Assembly: GCF_013607485.1 (NCBI RefSeq)
Contig: NZ_SCHP01000014.1
Location: 1 to 32,809, forward strand
DNA: 32,809 bases
Source of the DNA: Bombilactobacillus bombi
Lineage (GTDB): Bacteria; Bacillota; Bacilli; Lactobacillales; Lactobacillaceae
Direction: 5' to 3'
Part shown: positions 1 through 8,411 of the stretch, in pieces
Numbering within the stretch: position 1 is the first letter of the stretch
How the letters are laid out: the number at the start of each line of letters is the position of its first letter
Notes under the pieces: generated by a model
What the model was told of the DNA's origin: nothing
The model's database searches: none
The model's input: only the letters and a program-made list of their open reading frames with translations
Translations under genes and position numbers: made by a program

Positions 1-12
1 ACAACAGAAAAT

Positions 13-41
13 ATCTTACCAAGTTTTACAGCCTATGTCAA
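13..41 (-). promoter_or_regulatory. Sigma-A-type promoter reading leftward out of the window
   Basis: On the minus strand a perfect -35 TTGACA (36-41) is separated by 17 bases from a -10 TAAGAT (13-18). Spacing and hexamers fit a housekeeping promoter. It lies downstream of the ABC-F gene and points away from it, so it should drive a gene just left of the window. No terminator for the ABC-F gene is obvious between the two. Confidence 0.6.
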
Positions 42-107
42 CACTTTTTCTTTGGTTTTTTTGAACTTTTTGCTTTTGTTTTCTGTAACCTTGTTATTAT
101 AGCCTTT

Positions 108-1652
108 CTACCGGTATTTAGTTTCAATATTTAATACCTTATCAACCCATGAAAAATCATAAAATGAATTTTCATGGGTTACTAAGATCACTGATCCGGG
201 ATAATTCTTCAAAGCTTGCTGTAAAGAATACTTGCTATCATCATCCAAATGATTAGTGGGCTCATCTAAAATCAACATATTAGCGGGTGTCAACATTAAA
301 GCCGCCAGCTTAACTTTAACTTGCTCGCCTCCTGACAATGATTTAATAGGAGAAGCCGCTTGCTGGGATGTTAAGCCAGTTTGAGCCAAAATTTGTCGCA
401 GTTTACGTTGACCAAGATCTGAAAATTGTTGCTGCAAAATATCTAAAGGAACCATTAAAGGCTGTGACCAAATTAAATCCTGCTGATAATAGCCAATTTT
501 TACCGTCGGAGCTAATTGAACATCCCCCAAAATTGGCGGTATTAAACCTAAAATGGTTTTGATTAAAGTTGTTTTACCAATTCCATTAAAGCCGGTAATG
601 ACTAGCTTTTCTCCCATGGTTAAGGAAAAGTTCAGTTCCTGCTGTAATAATGGCTGCTGGTAACCGATACGTAAATTATTAGTTTCTAAAATAATTTGAC
701 TGTTGCTGGTGATATATGGAAAAGAAAAATTGGGTTTAATTCGGTTAGCTGGTGGTGCTAAAACTGTCATCTTGGCCAATTGTTTTTCACGGCTTTTGGC
801 ACTTTTAGAACGAGATCCAGCCTTATTTTTTTGAATATAGGCCTGTGTTTTGGTAATTTTCTTTTGTTGAGCCGCATAAGTTTTTAAATAAGTGCGCCGA
901 TTAGCCGCCTTTTGCCTTAAGGCCTGTTTTAAACTGCCACTGTAGCGCGTAAGCTGTCCCAATTCTAGATCGTATACTACATTAACAATTCGTTTTAAAA
1001 AAGAAAAATCATGGGAAATAACCACAAAAGCACCTGCAAAATTCTGCAGATATTCTGCCAGCCAGTCAATATGTTGCGTATCTAAATAATTAGTTGGTTC
1101 ATCTAATAATAAAATATCCGGCGTTTGTAAAAGCAACTTAGCTAAAATCAACTTCGAACGTTGTCCACCGCTTAAAGTTGTCACCTGCCGCTGGTAGCCG
1201 AGGGCATCTAATCCTAGACCTGTTGCCACTTGTTCAACTTTAGTATCAATATCATAATAACCCTTTTGCTCTAATAACATTTGGATATCGCCAGCACGCT
1301 GCAGCAATTGGGGATCAGTTTTTTGTGACATTTGTTGGTAAAGTTGTGCTAATACTTGTGCTTGTTGCAGTAATGGGGCAAAGGCGCTCCGCAAAAAATC
1401 ACGAATTGTTTGGCCGGGTTTTAAACTGGCATATTGATCTAAATAGCCGATTTTAACTTTTTTCTTCCAGGTAATCGTACCAGCATCCGGAATAGTCTGC
1501 TGCGTCAAAATATTAATTAATGTACTTTTACCGGCTCCATTTTGACCAATTAAGCCAACATGTTCGTGTTCATTCACTTGAAAATTAGTATCTGCATACA
1601 AAACTTTATCTAAATAAGCATGCTGCAGATGTTCTACTTTGACAATACTCAA
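108..1652 (-). CDS. ABC-F family ATPase (two nucleotide-binding domains, no membrane domain)
   Basis: A soluble protein of 514 residues with duplicated ABC ATPase cassettes. NBD1 has Walker A GQNGAGKST near residues 36-44, signature LSGGQ at about 160 and Walker B ending LLLDEPTNYLD near 181-191. NBD2 has GFNGIGKTT near 354, LSGGE near 439 and ILDEPTNHLD near 461. The region between them (about 230-310) is the charged helical linker that in ABC-F proteins reaches the ribosomal peptidyl-transferase centre. Family members act on the ribosome, either as translation factors or as antibiotic ribosome-protection proteins. The linker looks more like the YdiF/YbiT housekeeping type than a resistance type, but that is a judgement by eye. 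The start is TTG, with an AAGGGGG RBS eight bases upstream. The gene follows the LCP gene but is separated from it by a terminator, so it probably has its own promoter. Confidence 0.93.
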   Translation of the reverse strand: MSIVKVEHLQHAYLDKVLYADTNFQVNEHEHVGLIGQNGAGKSTLINILTQQTIPDAGTITWKKKVKIGYLDQYASLKPGQTIRDFLRSAFAPLLQQAQVLAQLYQQMSQKTDPQLLQRAGDIQMLLEQKGYYDIDTKVEQVATGLGLDALGYQRQVTTLSGGQRSKLILAKLLLQTPDILLLDEPTNYLDTQHIDWLAEYLQNFAGAFVVISHDFSFLKRIVNVVYDLELGQLTRYSGSLKQALRQKAANRRTYLKTYAAQQKKITKTQAYIQKNKAGSRSKSAKSREKQLAKMTVLAPPANRIKPNFSFPYITSNSQIILETNNLRIGYQQPLLQQELNFSLTMGEKLVITGFNGIGKTTLIKTILGLIPPILGDVQLAPTVKIGYYQQDLIWSQPLMVPLDILQQQFSDLGQRKLRQILAQTGLTSQQAASPIKSLSGGEQVKVKLAALMLTPANMLILDEPTNHLDDDSKYSLQQALKNYPGSVILVTHENSFYDFSWVDKVLNIETKYR

Positions 1653-1716
1653 AATTGACCCCCTTCTAGAATATAAATAGGCAAGATTTCTAGTTTATAA
1701 GTGTTCCTAAAATATT

Positions 1717-1753
1717 AAAAAAGGGACTAGGATAATCATTTGGTCCCAGTCCC
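1717..1753 (-). terminator. Rho-independent terminator of the LCP gene
   Basis: Inverted repeat 1723-1732 / 1744-1753 (gggactagga against tcccagtccc, one mismatch) with an 11-base loop. On the minus strand it is followed by six T residues (1717-1722). It lies 27 bases beyond the stop of the LCP gene and in front of the ABC-F gene, and so ends the envelope operon. Confidence 0.85.
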
Positions 1754-1779
1754 CTCACAATTATTAATTTAATTAATGG

Positions 1780-2922
1780 TTAATTTTCTGAATTTGAATC
1801 GTCAATGACATAATCACTGCGAATATTATTGCCATAAATTATATAGTTCTGATCGGTTTTCAAATCAAAATTAAAGCCATTATTTTCCTCATTGAGGCGA
1901 TTTAATTTAACTTCTTCATTATCTAAGGTAGTTGCCGATTTGCCAACGCTACGGCGCAATTTATTCGATACCCGCTGTAACTCATCTGTAGGCGCAATCT
2001 CATAAGAAATGCCATCAATAGTAGCACTATGGCCTTGAAGATGATCTGATTTCATATCTTTAGCCACATCACGATAAGACTGCATTAAGGTAGTAATATC
2101 ACTAAAAGATAAGTCCGTACTCATTGAGCCAGAAATACTATCCAACAACTTTTGCATATTCGGCAAAGCACTCAAAGATAAGGCCTTTTTAACAATGGCC
2201 ATAATAACTTGGCGTTGCCGCTTTTGCCGACCATAATCACCTTCGGGATCTTCATAACGCATACGGGCATAAGATAAACTTTGTTTACCGGTAATTACCT
2301 GCTTCCCCTCTTTAAAGCTGCTACCATCATAGCTAAAAGCTAACGGTGAATCGACTGTAATACCGTCAACTGCATCCACAATCTTAGGCAAGGAATGAAA
2401 ATCCATTGTAATATAGTGATCGATTTTAATATTCAATAATTCTTGCACAGTTTTAATTGCTGCAGCTGATTCGCCTAAATTATAGGCTGAATTAATCTTT
2501 TGAATTATCCGCTTTTTACCATGAATTCCATAAATTTCTGCCAAAGTATCCCGCGGAATACTCATGAGGACAGTTTTTTTGGTTTTAGGATTAATAGTGG
2601 CGACAATCATTGTATCAGAATTACCCCGATCAGTCCGTCCTTCGTCACCCGTATCGACTCCTAATAGTAAAATTGTCACCGGCTTGCGTTGGGCAATAGC
2701 CTGGGAGATATGACTTTTATCATTAGGATGATAAGCATTACCTAAAGCATTACTTGCTTGTGAATAAATTCGAAAACCATAGGCACCAATGATAATAATT
2801 GCCATTACTGCTACTAATAAAACGGTTTTTAAAATAGTATAGCCATAATTTTGGTGTTCATTGCGTAAATAAATTCGTTGATTACGATGCAAAGGTGTTT
2901 TCTTTGGCTCTTGCTTGTCCAT
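1780..2922 (-). CDS. LytR-CpsA-Psr (LCP) family cell-wall polymer transferase
   Basis: A protein of 380 residues with a positively charged N-terminus and one membrane helix (about residues 28-50), leaving the LCP domain outside the cell. LCP enzymes move lipid-linked wall polymers (teichoic acid, capsule or other glycopolymers) onto peptidoglycan. Visible family motifs are LLLGVDTGDEGRTDRG (R99 and D103 region), SIPRDT (R124, D125), the YARMRY segment near 218 and the arginine-rich DYGRQKRQRQ near 229-238. These arginines and aspartates bind the lipid pyrophosphate and Mg2+ in known LCP structures. The start ATG has a modest GAGG RBS. It lies 67 bases after the racemase gene, so it may be the last gene of the MurE operon. 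The transferred polymer cannot be told from sequence. Confidence 0.92.
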   Translation of the reverse strand: MDKQEPKKTPLHRNQRIYLRNEHQNYGYTILKTVLLVAVMAIIIIGAYGFRIYSQASNALGNAYHPNDKSHISQAIAQRKPVTILLLGVDTGDEGRTDRGNSDTMIVATINPKTKKTVLMSIPRDTLAEIYGIHGKKRIIQKINSAYNLGESAAAIKTVQELLNIKIDHYITMDFHSLPKIVDAVDGITVDSPLAFSYDGSSFKEGKQVITGKQSLSYARMRYEDPEGDYGRQKRQRQVIMAIVKKALSLSALPNMQKLLDSISGSMSTDLSFSDITTLMQSYRDVAKDMKSDHLQGHSATIDGISYEIAPTDELQRVSNKLRRSVGKSATTLDNEEVKLNRLNEENNGFNFDLKTDQNYIIYGNNIRSDYVIDDSNSEN

Positions 2923-2989
2923 TATTCAACCTCAATATCTTCTTAATGAATTTTTGCGCCCATATCCCCCAAAATAGGCCAATTCACTA

Positions 2990-3733
2990 TTATTGTACAA
3001 GACCATGATTAATCGTCAAGTTTTTGCCAGCACGAACTTTCAGAGCTAATTCCAAACTCTTGTCAACGATGATGCTTTGTGCATCAATTACACAGTATTC
3101 TTGGTGACCTGCCTTTTCTTCGGCCAAGGATAGTTCTGTGCAGCCCAAAACAATAGCTTCTGCGCCAAAATCTGTTTGCATGCGCTGCAAAATCTGCTGA
3201 TAACGTTGCGCGTTCACCTGACCTTTTATTTTGATGTCATCATAAATTAAGCGCATTACCTCATCTTGAAGGGCCTGATCCCCCAGGGTGTAGTCATAAC
3301 CTTGAGCCCGTAATTCCTGTTCATAAATACCATCAGCTAAAGTCCCTTGCGTCGCAATTAATCCGACACGCTGAATTTGTGGATAGTGGGTCTTTAAATG
3401 GGTAATAGCTATGCGGGGCATATGCAAAAGCGGAACAGAAGTTGCTTTTTGTAACTCATCATAAAAATAATGCGCCGTATTACAAATAATCACCATAAAA
3501 GCTGGTTTTAAAAGGCTTTGTTGTTGAATATCTTCCAATAAGTCTGGATAAAAGCTTGGCTGCTGATGATCCAAAATATAATTAGTTCGATCAGGAACAG
3601 TGGCATGATTAACCAGTATATAGTTTAAAAAATCTTGGTCTTTAGTGGCCGGGGTCCGCTGATTCAATAAGCGGATATAACTTTCAGTCGCTGCTGTTCC
3701 CATGCCGCCAATGACTGTAAAGAAATCTCGCAT
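2990..3733 (-). CDS. Aspartate/glutamate racemase family protein (probable aspartate racemase)
   Basis: A protein of 247 residues of the Asp/Glu/hydantoin racemase superfamily, which inverts amino acids without a cofactor using two cysteines. Both are present: Cys84 in CNTAH and Cys198 in GCTEL. The N-terminal VIGGMGTAATESYI is typical of aspartate racemases (GGMGP-like) rather than MurI glutamate racemases. Its RBS (AGGAGA) overlaps the stop of murE, nine bases away, indicating translational coupling. In lysine-type lactobacilli the peptidoglycan cross-bridge is commonly D-Asp or D-Asn, so a racemase coupled to MurE probably supplies D-aspartate. The substrate assignment is an inference from context and motif; glutamate racemase is the alternative. 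Confidence 0.88.
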   Translation of the reverse strand: MRDFFTVIGGMGTAATESYIRLLNQRTPATKDQDFLNYILVNHATVPDRTNYILDHQQPSFYPDLLEDIQQQSLLKPAFMVIICNTAHYFYDELQKATSVPLLHMPRIAITHLKTHYPQIQRVGLIATQGTLADGIYEQELRAQGYDYTLGDQALQDEVMRLIYDDIKIKGQVNAQRYQQILQRMQTDFGAEAIVLGCTELSLAEEKAGHQEYCVIDAQSIIVDKSLELALKVRAGKNLTINHGLVQ

Positions 3734-3742
3734 TCTTTTCTC

Positions 3743-5272
3743 CTACTCTAATTGACTAATAACTTTTTGAGCCACATTAAAATCATTTGGATAAGGTGTA
3801 TCTAGTCCGCGGATTTTTTGATAAGCATCTTCGCCCTTTCCAGCTAAAACCACTACATCCCCAGGATGACTTTGAGTTATGGCTGCTTGAATGGCTCTTT
3901 GCCGATCTAAAATAATCTGTACCTGCACCTGCTTGTGGTTAATATAACTGTCAATTTCTTCAGCAATTTTTTGTGGGTCTTCAAACCCTGGATCATCAGT
4001 AGTTAAATAGGCATAATCGGCGTACTCACTTAATACCTTTCCAAAACCTTCGCGGCGGGAAACGCCTTTATTGCCAGTACTGCCAACCACCACAAACATT
4101 TTGGAATGAGGATTTTGCCGCTGCAAAAAACTTAATAAAGCTTTCATGCTGCCATAATTATGCGCATAATCAACATAGACAGTGCCATGATGTTGAGTTT
4201 TCAGCGTTTCCATGCGGCCTGGTATATGCACATTAGTAATGGCCGTTTGTGCTAACTGATAAGGCACGCCCGCCAGTCCTGCACCAATAATAGCTGCTAC
4301 AGCATTGGTTTCGTTAAAGTCTCCGGCCAAACTCAATTCATAATTACCCGTAACATTCATCTCTTTCGCTTTATCCGAAATACCCTGCAATTGAAATTCA
4401 CTTTGTGCTAAAGTAGCTTGTTGACTTTGATAAATAAAATCAATATTTTGTCCTGGAGTACCTTGGCGCGCAAATAAATAAATATTTTCTGGCTGGGTAG
4501 TTGCTTTGGCAGCTTGATAAATCTCATCAAAATGGTCACTATTAGCGTTTAAGACGCAGATTTTAGAATTGACTAATAATTGCAGTTTGCAATGTAGATA
4601 ATTGGCAAAATTAGGATGTTCATTAGGACCAATGTGGTCTGGAGTGATATTTAAAAAGAACCCCACATCATAATGTAGCCCATAAACACGGTTACGCAAA
4701 TAGGCTTGTGAAGAAACTTCCATCACCAAGTGGGTCATCTTATTATCTACCGCTTGACGCATCTCTTTAAACAAGTCCAGAGATTCTGGAGTAGTTAAAC
4801 TAGACTTAAAACGCTGTTGCGGCTGGGGACCAACAATCCGGTCAATCGTGGAAAACAAAGCCGTCTTCTTATTAGTATAGGCCTGCAAAATTCCCCGTGT
4901 AAAATACGCAGAAGTCGTCTTACCCTTGGTTCCAGTAAACGCAATAATAAATAAATCATTTTGAGGGTAATCATAAAAGGCTGCTCCTAAAAGAGCCATA
5001 GCCTTCTGCACGTCATTGACAATTAAGGCGTTCATCCCTTTAATATCCGGATATTCTTGTTGAGATACATAAGTAGATGCGCCATTTTGCTGTGCCTGAC
5101 GTAGATATTCTTCTTTAAAATGGGTTCCCTTGCAAAAGAACATACCATCTTTTTGTGCTTGACGCGAGTCATAGGTAACATTCGTAATCTCATTATCAAA
5201 AACAATATCTGCCTTTGTCAATAAATGATGTTCTTTGAGTAATAAAATACAACCATTTAAAATTAATGACAT
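3743..5272 (-). CDS. murE: UDP-MurNAc-L-Ala-D-Glu:amino-acid ligase MurE, probably L-lysine-adding
   Basis: A cytoplasmic Mur ligase of 509 residues that adds the third amino acid to the peptidoglycan stem peptide using ATP. Visible features: an N-terminal UDP-binding domain; the ATP loop TGTKGKTT at 113-120; EVSSQA near 185; NYLHCKLQL near 224-232, with the lysine that is carbamylated in this family; VDYAHN at 367-372; and the C-terminal substrate loop TTDDPG (DDPG at 426-429). Diaminopimelate-adding enzymes carry DNPR here, with the arginine contacting the substrate. The missing arginine argues for L-lysine. The RBS AAGGAG lies inside the last codons of the kinase gene, two bases upstream, so the genes are translationally coupled. 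Some lactobacilli carry more than one MurE-like protein, so this may not be the only copy. Confidence 0.93.
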   Translation of the reverse strand: MSLILNGCILLLKEHHLLTKADIVFDNEITNVTYDSRQAQKDGMFFCKGTHFKEEYLRQAQQNGASTYVSQQEYPDIKGMNALIVNDVQKAMALLGAAFYDYPQNDLFIIAFTGTKGKTTSAYFTRGILQAYTNKKTALFSTIDRIVGPQPQQRFKSSLTTPESLDLFKEMRQAVDNKMTHLVMEVSSQAYLRNRVYGLHYDVGFFLNITPDHIGPNEHPNFANYLHCKLQLLVNSKICVLNANSDHFDEIYQAAKATTQPENIYLFARQGTPGQNIDFIYQSQQATLAQSEFQLQGISDKAKEMNVTGNYELSLAGDFNETNAVAAIIGAGLAGVPYQLAQTAITNVHIPGRMETLKTQHHGTVYVDYAHNYGSMKALLSFLQRQNPHSKMFVVVGSTGNKGVSRREGFGKVLSEYADYAYLTTDDPGFEDPQKIAEEIDSYINHKQVQVQIILDRQRAIQAAITQSHPGDVVVLAGKGEDAYQKIRGLDTPYPNDFNVAQKVISQLE

Positions 5273-5274
5273 GC

Positions 5275-6345
5275 TTATTCTCCTTTATCGCCAGAAAGAT
5301 TCTTCGGTAAAATAATATCAAAAGCTGTCTGTTGTTGATTACTATGCACACTCAACCGCCCACCGTGCATCCTAACCAAACTTTGTGCAATAGCTAAACC
5401 TAATCCAGTGCCCTTGTGAGCTGGTGAGCGCGAATGATCACTACGGTAAAAGCGTTCAAAAATATGATTGAGAGCTTCAGGAGCAATAGTTTGCCCATCG
5501 TTAGCAACTTGCAACCAAACTTCACTCTGATGGTCTTGCGCACGCAGCCAAATATGCTGAGCTCCTTGACCATATTGTAAAGCATTAGTAATTAAATTAT
5601 TAAATACCCGTCCCAATTTTTGTGTATCGGCTCTCATAGGCAAAGAATGATGGGGACTATCTACAATAATCTCCACATGGGCTTGTTGCGCTTGTAATTC
5701 AAATTCCGCGGCTAATTGTTCCAACATTTGAATCATATCAAACCGTTGATAATCTAATTGGGTACTAGCAGTATTTGCTCGCATATATTCAAACAAATCA
5801 TTAACCAATGATTGCAACTGACGGGACTTTTGATACGCAATATGCACATATTTACGCATATCAGCAACCGAAGTTTGCGAATTTTGCTCAATCAACCCCA
5901 AAAATCCTAAAATTGAAGTCAAGGGTGTCCGTAAATCATGACTGACATTAGTAATTAATTCGTCTTTGCTCAATTCACTTTCTTGTTGCTGTTTAATAGC
6001 TGTGTGCATGGTTTTCGTAATTAAAAGCAATTGCTTAACAACTTCTTGCAGGTACAAATTATGAACCTGAAGTTGTTCTAAATCCCTAGCATGAGTAGGT
6101 GATAGATTTCGAAACTGTGCTAATACTAACATTAATTCATCTTGAAAATAACGTTGATAACCCAAGATGAGACTGATAATTAAATCTAAGAAAATCAAAA
6201 CCAGTCCAACTGCACCTTGTAAGGGCTGGGACATCCATAAATAAAAAATTCCAGCCTCAATGATCGTCAACAAAAAAAAGCTGCCGCCGCTTATGAGAAA
6301 AATATGCCCCCATTGACGAGTTGTCAGCCGGATCTTGCCTACCAT
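5275..6345 (-). CDS. Intramembrane-sensing sensor histidine kinase (VanS-like)
   Basis: A protein of 356 residues with two N-terminal membrane helices (about 13-37 and 44-63) joined by only a handful of residues, so almost no extracellular sensor exists. This is the layout of intramembrane-sensing kinases that detect envelope stress or a partner membrane protein. A coiled region leads to the phospho-acceptor H136 in NVSHDLRTPL. The ATPase domain shows the N-box NNLITNALQYG near 249, G1 NDGQT near 282, F-box IFERFYRS near 295 and GTGLGLAIA at 312-320. It begins four bases after the response regulator stop with a GGAGG RBS in that gene's end. Its own end overlaps the murE RBS, tying the sensor directly to peptidoglycan precursor genes. 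Confidence 0.93.
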   Translation of the reverse strand: MVGKIRLTTRQWGHIFLISGGSFFLLTIIEAGIFYLWMSQPLQGAVGLVLIFLDLIISLILGYQRYFQDELMLVLAQFRNLSPTHARDLEQLQVHNLYLQEVVKQLLLITKTMHTAIKQQQESELSKDELITNVSHDLRTPLTSILGFLGLIEQNSQTSVADMRKYVHIAYQKSRQLQSLVNDLFEYMRANTASTQLDYQRFDMIQMLEQLAAEFELQAQQAHVEIIVDSPHHSLPMRADTQKLGRVFNNLITNALQYGQGAQHIWLRAQDHQSEVWLQVANDGQTIAPEALNHIFERFYRSDHSRSPAHKGTGLGLAIAQSLVRMHGGRLSVHSNQQQTAFDIILPKNLSGDKGE

Positions 6346-6348
6346 AAA

Positions 6349-7029
6349 TTAAGCCTCCACCTTATAACCAACACCCCAGACGGTTTCGATTACCTTTTCT
6401 CCATTAGTTGCTTCTTCGAGCTTATCACGTAAATGGCTCACATGAACCATGACTGTCTTGGCAGAAATCACGCTTTCTTGCTTCCAAACGCGCTCAAAAA
6501 TTTCATCAGCAGAAAAAACACAGTTAGGATGACTCGCCAGCAAGTATAAAATACCAAATTCTAAAGCAGTTAATTGCACATTTTCTCCGCTTTGCGTTAA
6601 CACTTCATGGGAACTTTTATTAATAGTAATCGGCCCTACCGTTAGCTTATTGGGTAAATTATCGGCTACATGAGCCCGTCGTAATAATGATTTAATCCGA
6701 GCCATTACTTCTAAAGGATTAAATGGCTTTACAACATAATCATCTGCTCCCGAAATCAAGCCTTTAATTTTGTCGATATCGCTAGTCTTAGCAGAAACAA
6801 TAATAATAGGAATTTGCGAAGTAGTGCGAACTTTTTGCAGAACATCAATTCCAGAAATATCCGGCATCATAATATCCAAAATCATCAAATCAATATCGCG
6901 ATGCTGTTCCAGCTCTTCTAAAGCAGCCCTTCCTGAAGTGGCAGCAATCGGCTCATAGCCTTCATTTCTGATATAAATACTGAGTAATTCTACAATGTCA
7001 TAGTCATCGTCCACTACTAAAATCTTCAT
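6349..7029 (-). CDS. OmpR/PhoB-family response regulator (VanR-like)
   Basis: A receiver plus winged-helix DNA-binding protein of 226 residues. Receiver residues are all present: acidic D7-D9, phospho-acceptor D52 in LMILDIMMPD, S79 and K101 in VVKPF. The C-terminal half is a Trans_reg_C domain ending in VWGVGYKVEA. A longer reading from a TTG at 7044 is possible, but that codon sits inside the GGGGGAG RBS. The ATG at 7029, seven bases after that RBS, is therefore the start. It is the first gene of the regulator-kinase-murE-racemase operon and presumably regulates that operon and other envelope genes. Its regulon cannot be read from the window. Confidence 0.94.
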   Translation of the reverse strand: MKILVVDDDYDIVELLSIYIRNEGYEPIAATSGRAALEELEQHRDIDLMILDIMMPDISGIDVLQKVRTTSQIPIIIVSAKTSDIDKIKGLISGADDYVVKPFNPLEVMARIKSLLRRAHVADNLPNKLTVGPITINKSSHEVLTQSGENVQLTALEFGILYLLASHPNCVFSADEIFERVWKQESVISAKTVMVHVSHLRDKLEEATNGEKVIETVWGVGYKVEA

Positions 7030-7059
7030 AGCCTTCTCCCCCAAAACCTAATTGCCTTC

Positions 7060-7088
7060 ATTATACTAAAATGCTCTGGGAAAAACCA
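7060..7088 (-). promoter_or_regulatory. Possible promoter of the regulator-kinase-murE operon
   Basis: A perfect -10 TATAAT on the minus strand (7060-7065) lies about 30 bases before the response regulator ATG. The matching -35 at 17 bases is the poor TGGTTT (7083-7088), next to the stop of the zinc-ribbon gene. A weak -35 with a perfect -10 could mean an activator-dependent promoter, for example autoregulation by the response regulator. No terminator lies between the zinc-ribbon gene and this operon, so read-through is also possible. Confidence 0.4.
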
Positions 7089-7089
7089 T

Positions 7090-8055
7090 TTAATCCCGGA
7101 ATCGATAACGGTTAATCAGCGCCAAAATCAGCATTAAAATCACGCATAAAACAGCTGCATAACCACTACTGCCGAGGGCAAACGGTGGCAATTGGACGTA
7201 ACGTGAGCCCCAATCTAATCCAATCTTTAAAATTGCTAAACCACCTAGATCAATCACTGCACTCAAAAGTGCACCTTTAAGTGCCAACTTACGCCCTAAA
7301 TTCCGCGGCATTAAAGCACCTAGCAGTACCAAAAGTGGCCCCAAAGCAAATAGCCAAGAACCTAAAGCGGGATTAATTTGCAGATGATAATTAAAATTCA
7401 GATACATCAAAGCTTGCCGACTCATTTGCGCTAATGAAGGTATAGTAGGACTATTCCAGCCAATAGCTGTACCTAATAAATTGTTCGCAAAAAATCCCGG
7501 CCAATATGAGGTACTCCAAGTAATAATCGCCAAAATAACTAATCCCCACGAGCGGCGCGACTTATGTTGGGCCAAGGCGACAGGCCTAGTTTGCACTGAG
7601 GGCCGCTGCAAAACCTTGGGCCTAACCGCTTGGGTATAAGTAGAGTGCACGGCCACCTTAGTCGTAGGCTGCTCCTCAACTCTTTTAAAGAGGCCCTTTA
7701 ATTTGGTATCAACAGCTGTCGCATGCCGATTAGCGAAAACATATCCCCAAATTAACATTCCCACAGCTACAATTAAGCTGATAATTTTCCCCACATAGAT
7801 ATAAGTCAAAATGATAAAGACAATTACTAAAATGGTTGTAATTAAATTGTTTTTCAGCCACAGTAAATACTGCAAAATAGAATTATGCGGCGGCCGCTGA
7901 GCGTGCGCTTGGGTTCGCGATAAGTGGTGAGATTGAACTTTAATAGTATCCTCGCTCACATGGGAAGATTTTTGGGATGATAAATGATAACCACACTGCG
8001 GACAAACCTTATAATCAGCCGCTAACTTAAATCCACATTTAGGACAATACCTCAT
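7090..8055 (-). CDS. Zinc-ribbon multispanning membrane protein, function unknown
   Basis: A protein of 321 residues starting with a double-CxxC zinc ribbon (C4, C7, C18, C21; MRYCPKCGF and VCPQCGYHL). A polar linker rich in Ser, His and Gln follows, then two adjacent membrane helices, a second basic polar linker and about four more helices, ending in a short basic tail NRYRFRD. An upstream in-frame start exists at 8085, but the ATG at 8055 has a good AAGGAGA RBS and begins exactly at the zinc ribbon, so it is chosen. Zinc-ribbon/membrane proteins are common in Firmicutes and mostly uncharacterised. Its position directly upstream of the two-component operon may link it to envelope sensing, but nothing in the sequence proves that. 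Confidence 0.82.
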   Translation of the reverse strand: MRYCPKCGFKLAADYKVCPQCGYHLSSQKSSHVSEDTIKVQSHHLSRTQAHAQRPPHNSILQYLLWLKNNLITTILVIVFIILTYIYVGKIISLIVAVGMLIWGYVFANRHATAVDTKLKGLFKRVEEQPTTKVAVHSTYTQAVRPKVLQRPSVQTRPVALAQHKSRRSWGLVILAIITWSTSYWPGFFANNLLGTAIGWNSPTIPSLAQMSRQALMYLNFNYHLQINPALGSWLFALGPLLVLLGALMPRNLGRKLALKGALLSAVIDLGGLAILKIGLDWGSRYVQLPPFALGSSGYAAVLCVILMLILALINRYRFRD

Positions 8056-8100
8056 CGCTGAATTCTCCTTTGACAACAAATACAATCTTGAAGAAACTAA

Positions 8101-8130
8101 AGTATACCTTAAATAATTATAAATATCTAA
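8101..8130 (-). promoter_or_regulatory. Possible promoter of the zinc-ribbon gene
   Basis: Minus-strand -10 TATACT (8101-8106) with a weak -35 TTAGAT (8125-8130) and an 18-base spacer, about 45 bases before the ATG. The region is AT-rich, so chance matches are likely. Confidence 0.35.
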
Positions 8131-8183
8131 GATAATAGTAGCCTAAAACTATGAATTTTTTATGATAATCTGCTCGCAATATT

Positions 8184-8210
8184 AAAAAAGGAGCGCTCAA
8201 TACGCTCCTT
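8184..8210 (-). terminator. Rho-independent terminator after the small membrane-protein gene
   Basis: Perfect 8-bp stem aaggagcg (8188-8195) / cgctcctt (8203-8210), 7-base loop. On the minus strand it is followed by a T-run (8184-8189). A-rich sequence on the other side would also allow plus-strand use. It closes the two-gene unit made of the 84- and 52-residue genes. Confidence 0.85.
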
Positions 8211-8230
8211 AAAAAATTTATCTGTCATCC

Positions 8231-8389
8231 TTAATTGCGGTTACTCCATAAGTAAAAAATCGTTGTTAATGCTAAGCCGGCATTACTAATAATCAGGGCT
8301 AATGATTGTTGTTTAACCACCCAACAAATTAATGAAGCAACTAAACACAAAATTGCCACAGTACCAATTAATAAATTCTTTCTTTCCAA
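8231..8389 (-). CDS. Small 52-residue membrane protein, function unknown
   Basis: A short reading frame starting at TTG, begins MERKNLLIGTV and ends FYLWSNRN. Two hydrophobic stretches (about residues 6-25 and 29-48) are separated by the polar turn KQQ, which predicts a two-helix membrane hairpin. A GGGGGAAAAGG ribosome-binding stretch lies just before the TTG, and a strong terminator follows 20 bases after the stop, both supporting a real gene. It starts 22 bases after the 84-residue gene ends, so the two are probably co-transcribed. Small proteins like this are often missed in annotation. No function can be assigned. Confidence 0.7.
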   Translation of the reverse strand: MERKNLLIGTVAILCLVASLICWVVKQQSLALIISNAGLALTTIFYLWSNRN

Positions 8390-8411
8390 TGCCTTTTCCC
8401 CCAAAAATTAA

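Noticed and set aside
368-562. Plus-strand open frame of 64 codons inside the ABC-F gene
   Set aside because: Lies opposite well-conserved ABC cassette codons; no promoter or RBS, so it is a shadow frame.
108-1652. Antibiotic-resistance ABC-F gene (Lsa/Msr/Vga type)
   Set aside because: The linker looks like housekeeping YdiF/YbiT-type proteins, and no clear attenuator leader was found; kept as generic ABC-F.
6349-7029. Vancomycin-resistance vanRS locus
   Set aside because: Regulator and kinase are VanR/VanS-like, but no vanH, ligase or vanX homologue is present. The partners are murE and a racemase, so a resistance cluster is not supported.
6349-7044. Longer start (TTG at 7044) of the response regulator
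   Set aside because: The TTG lies within the ribosome binding site of the ATG at 7029, and the receiver domain begins exactly at that ATG.
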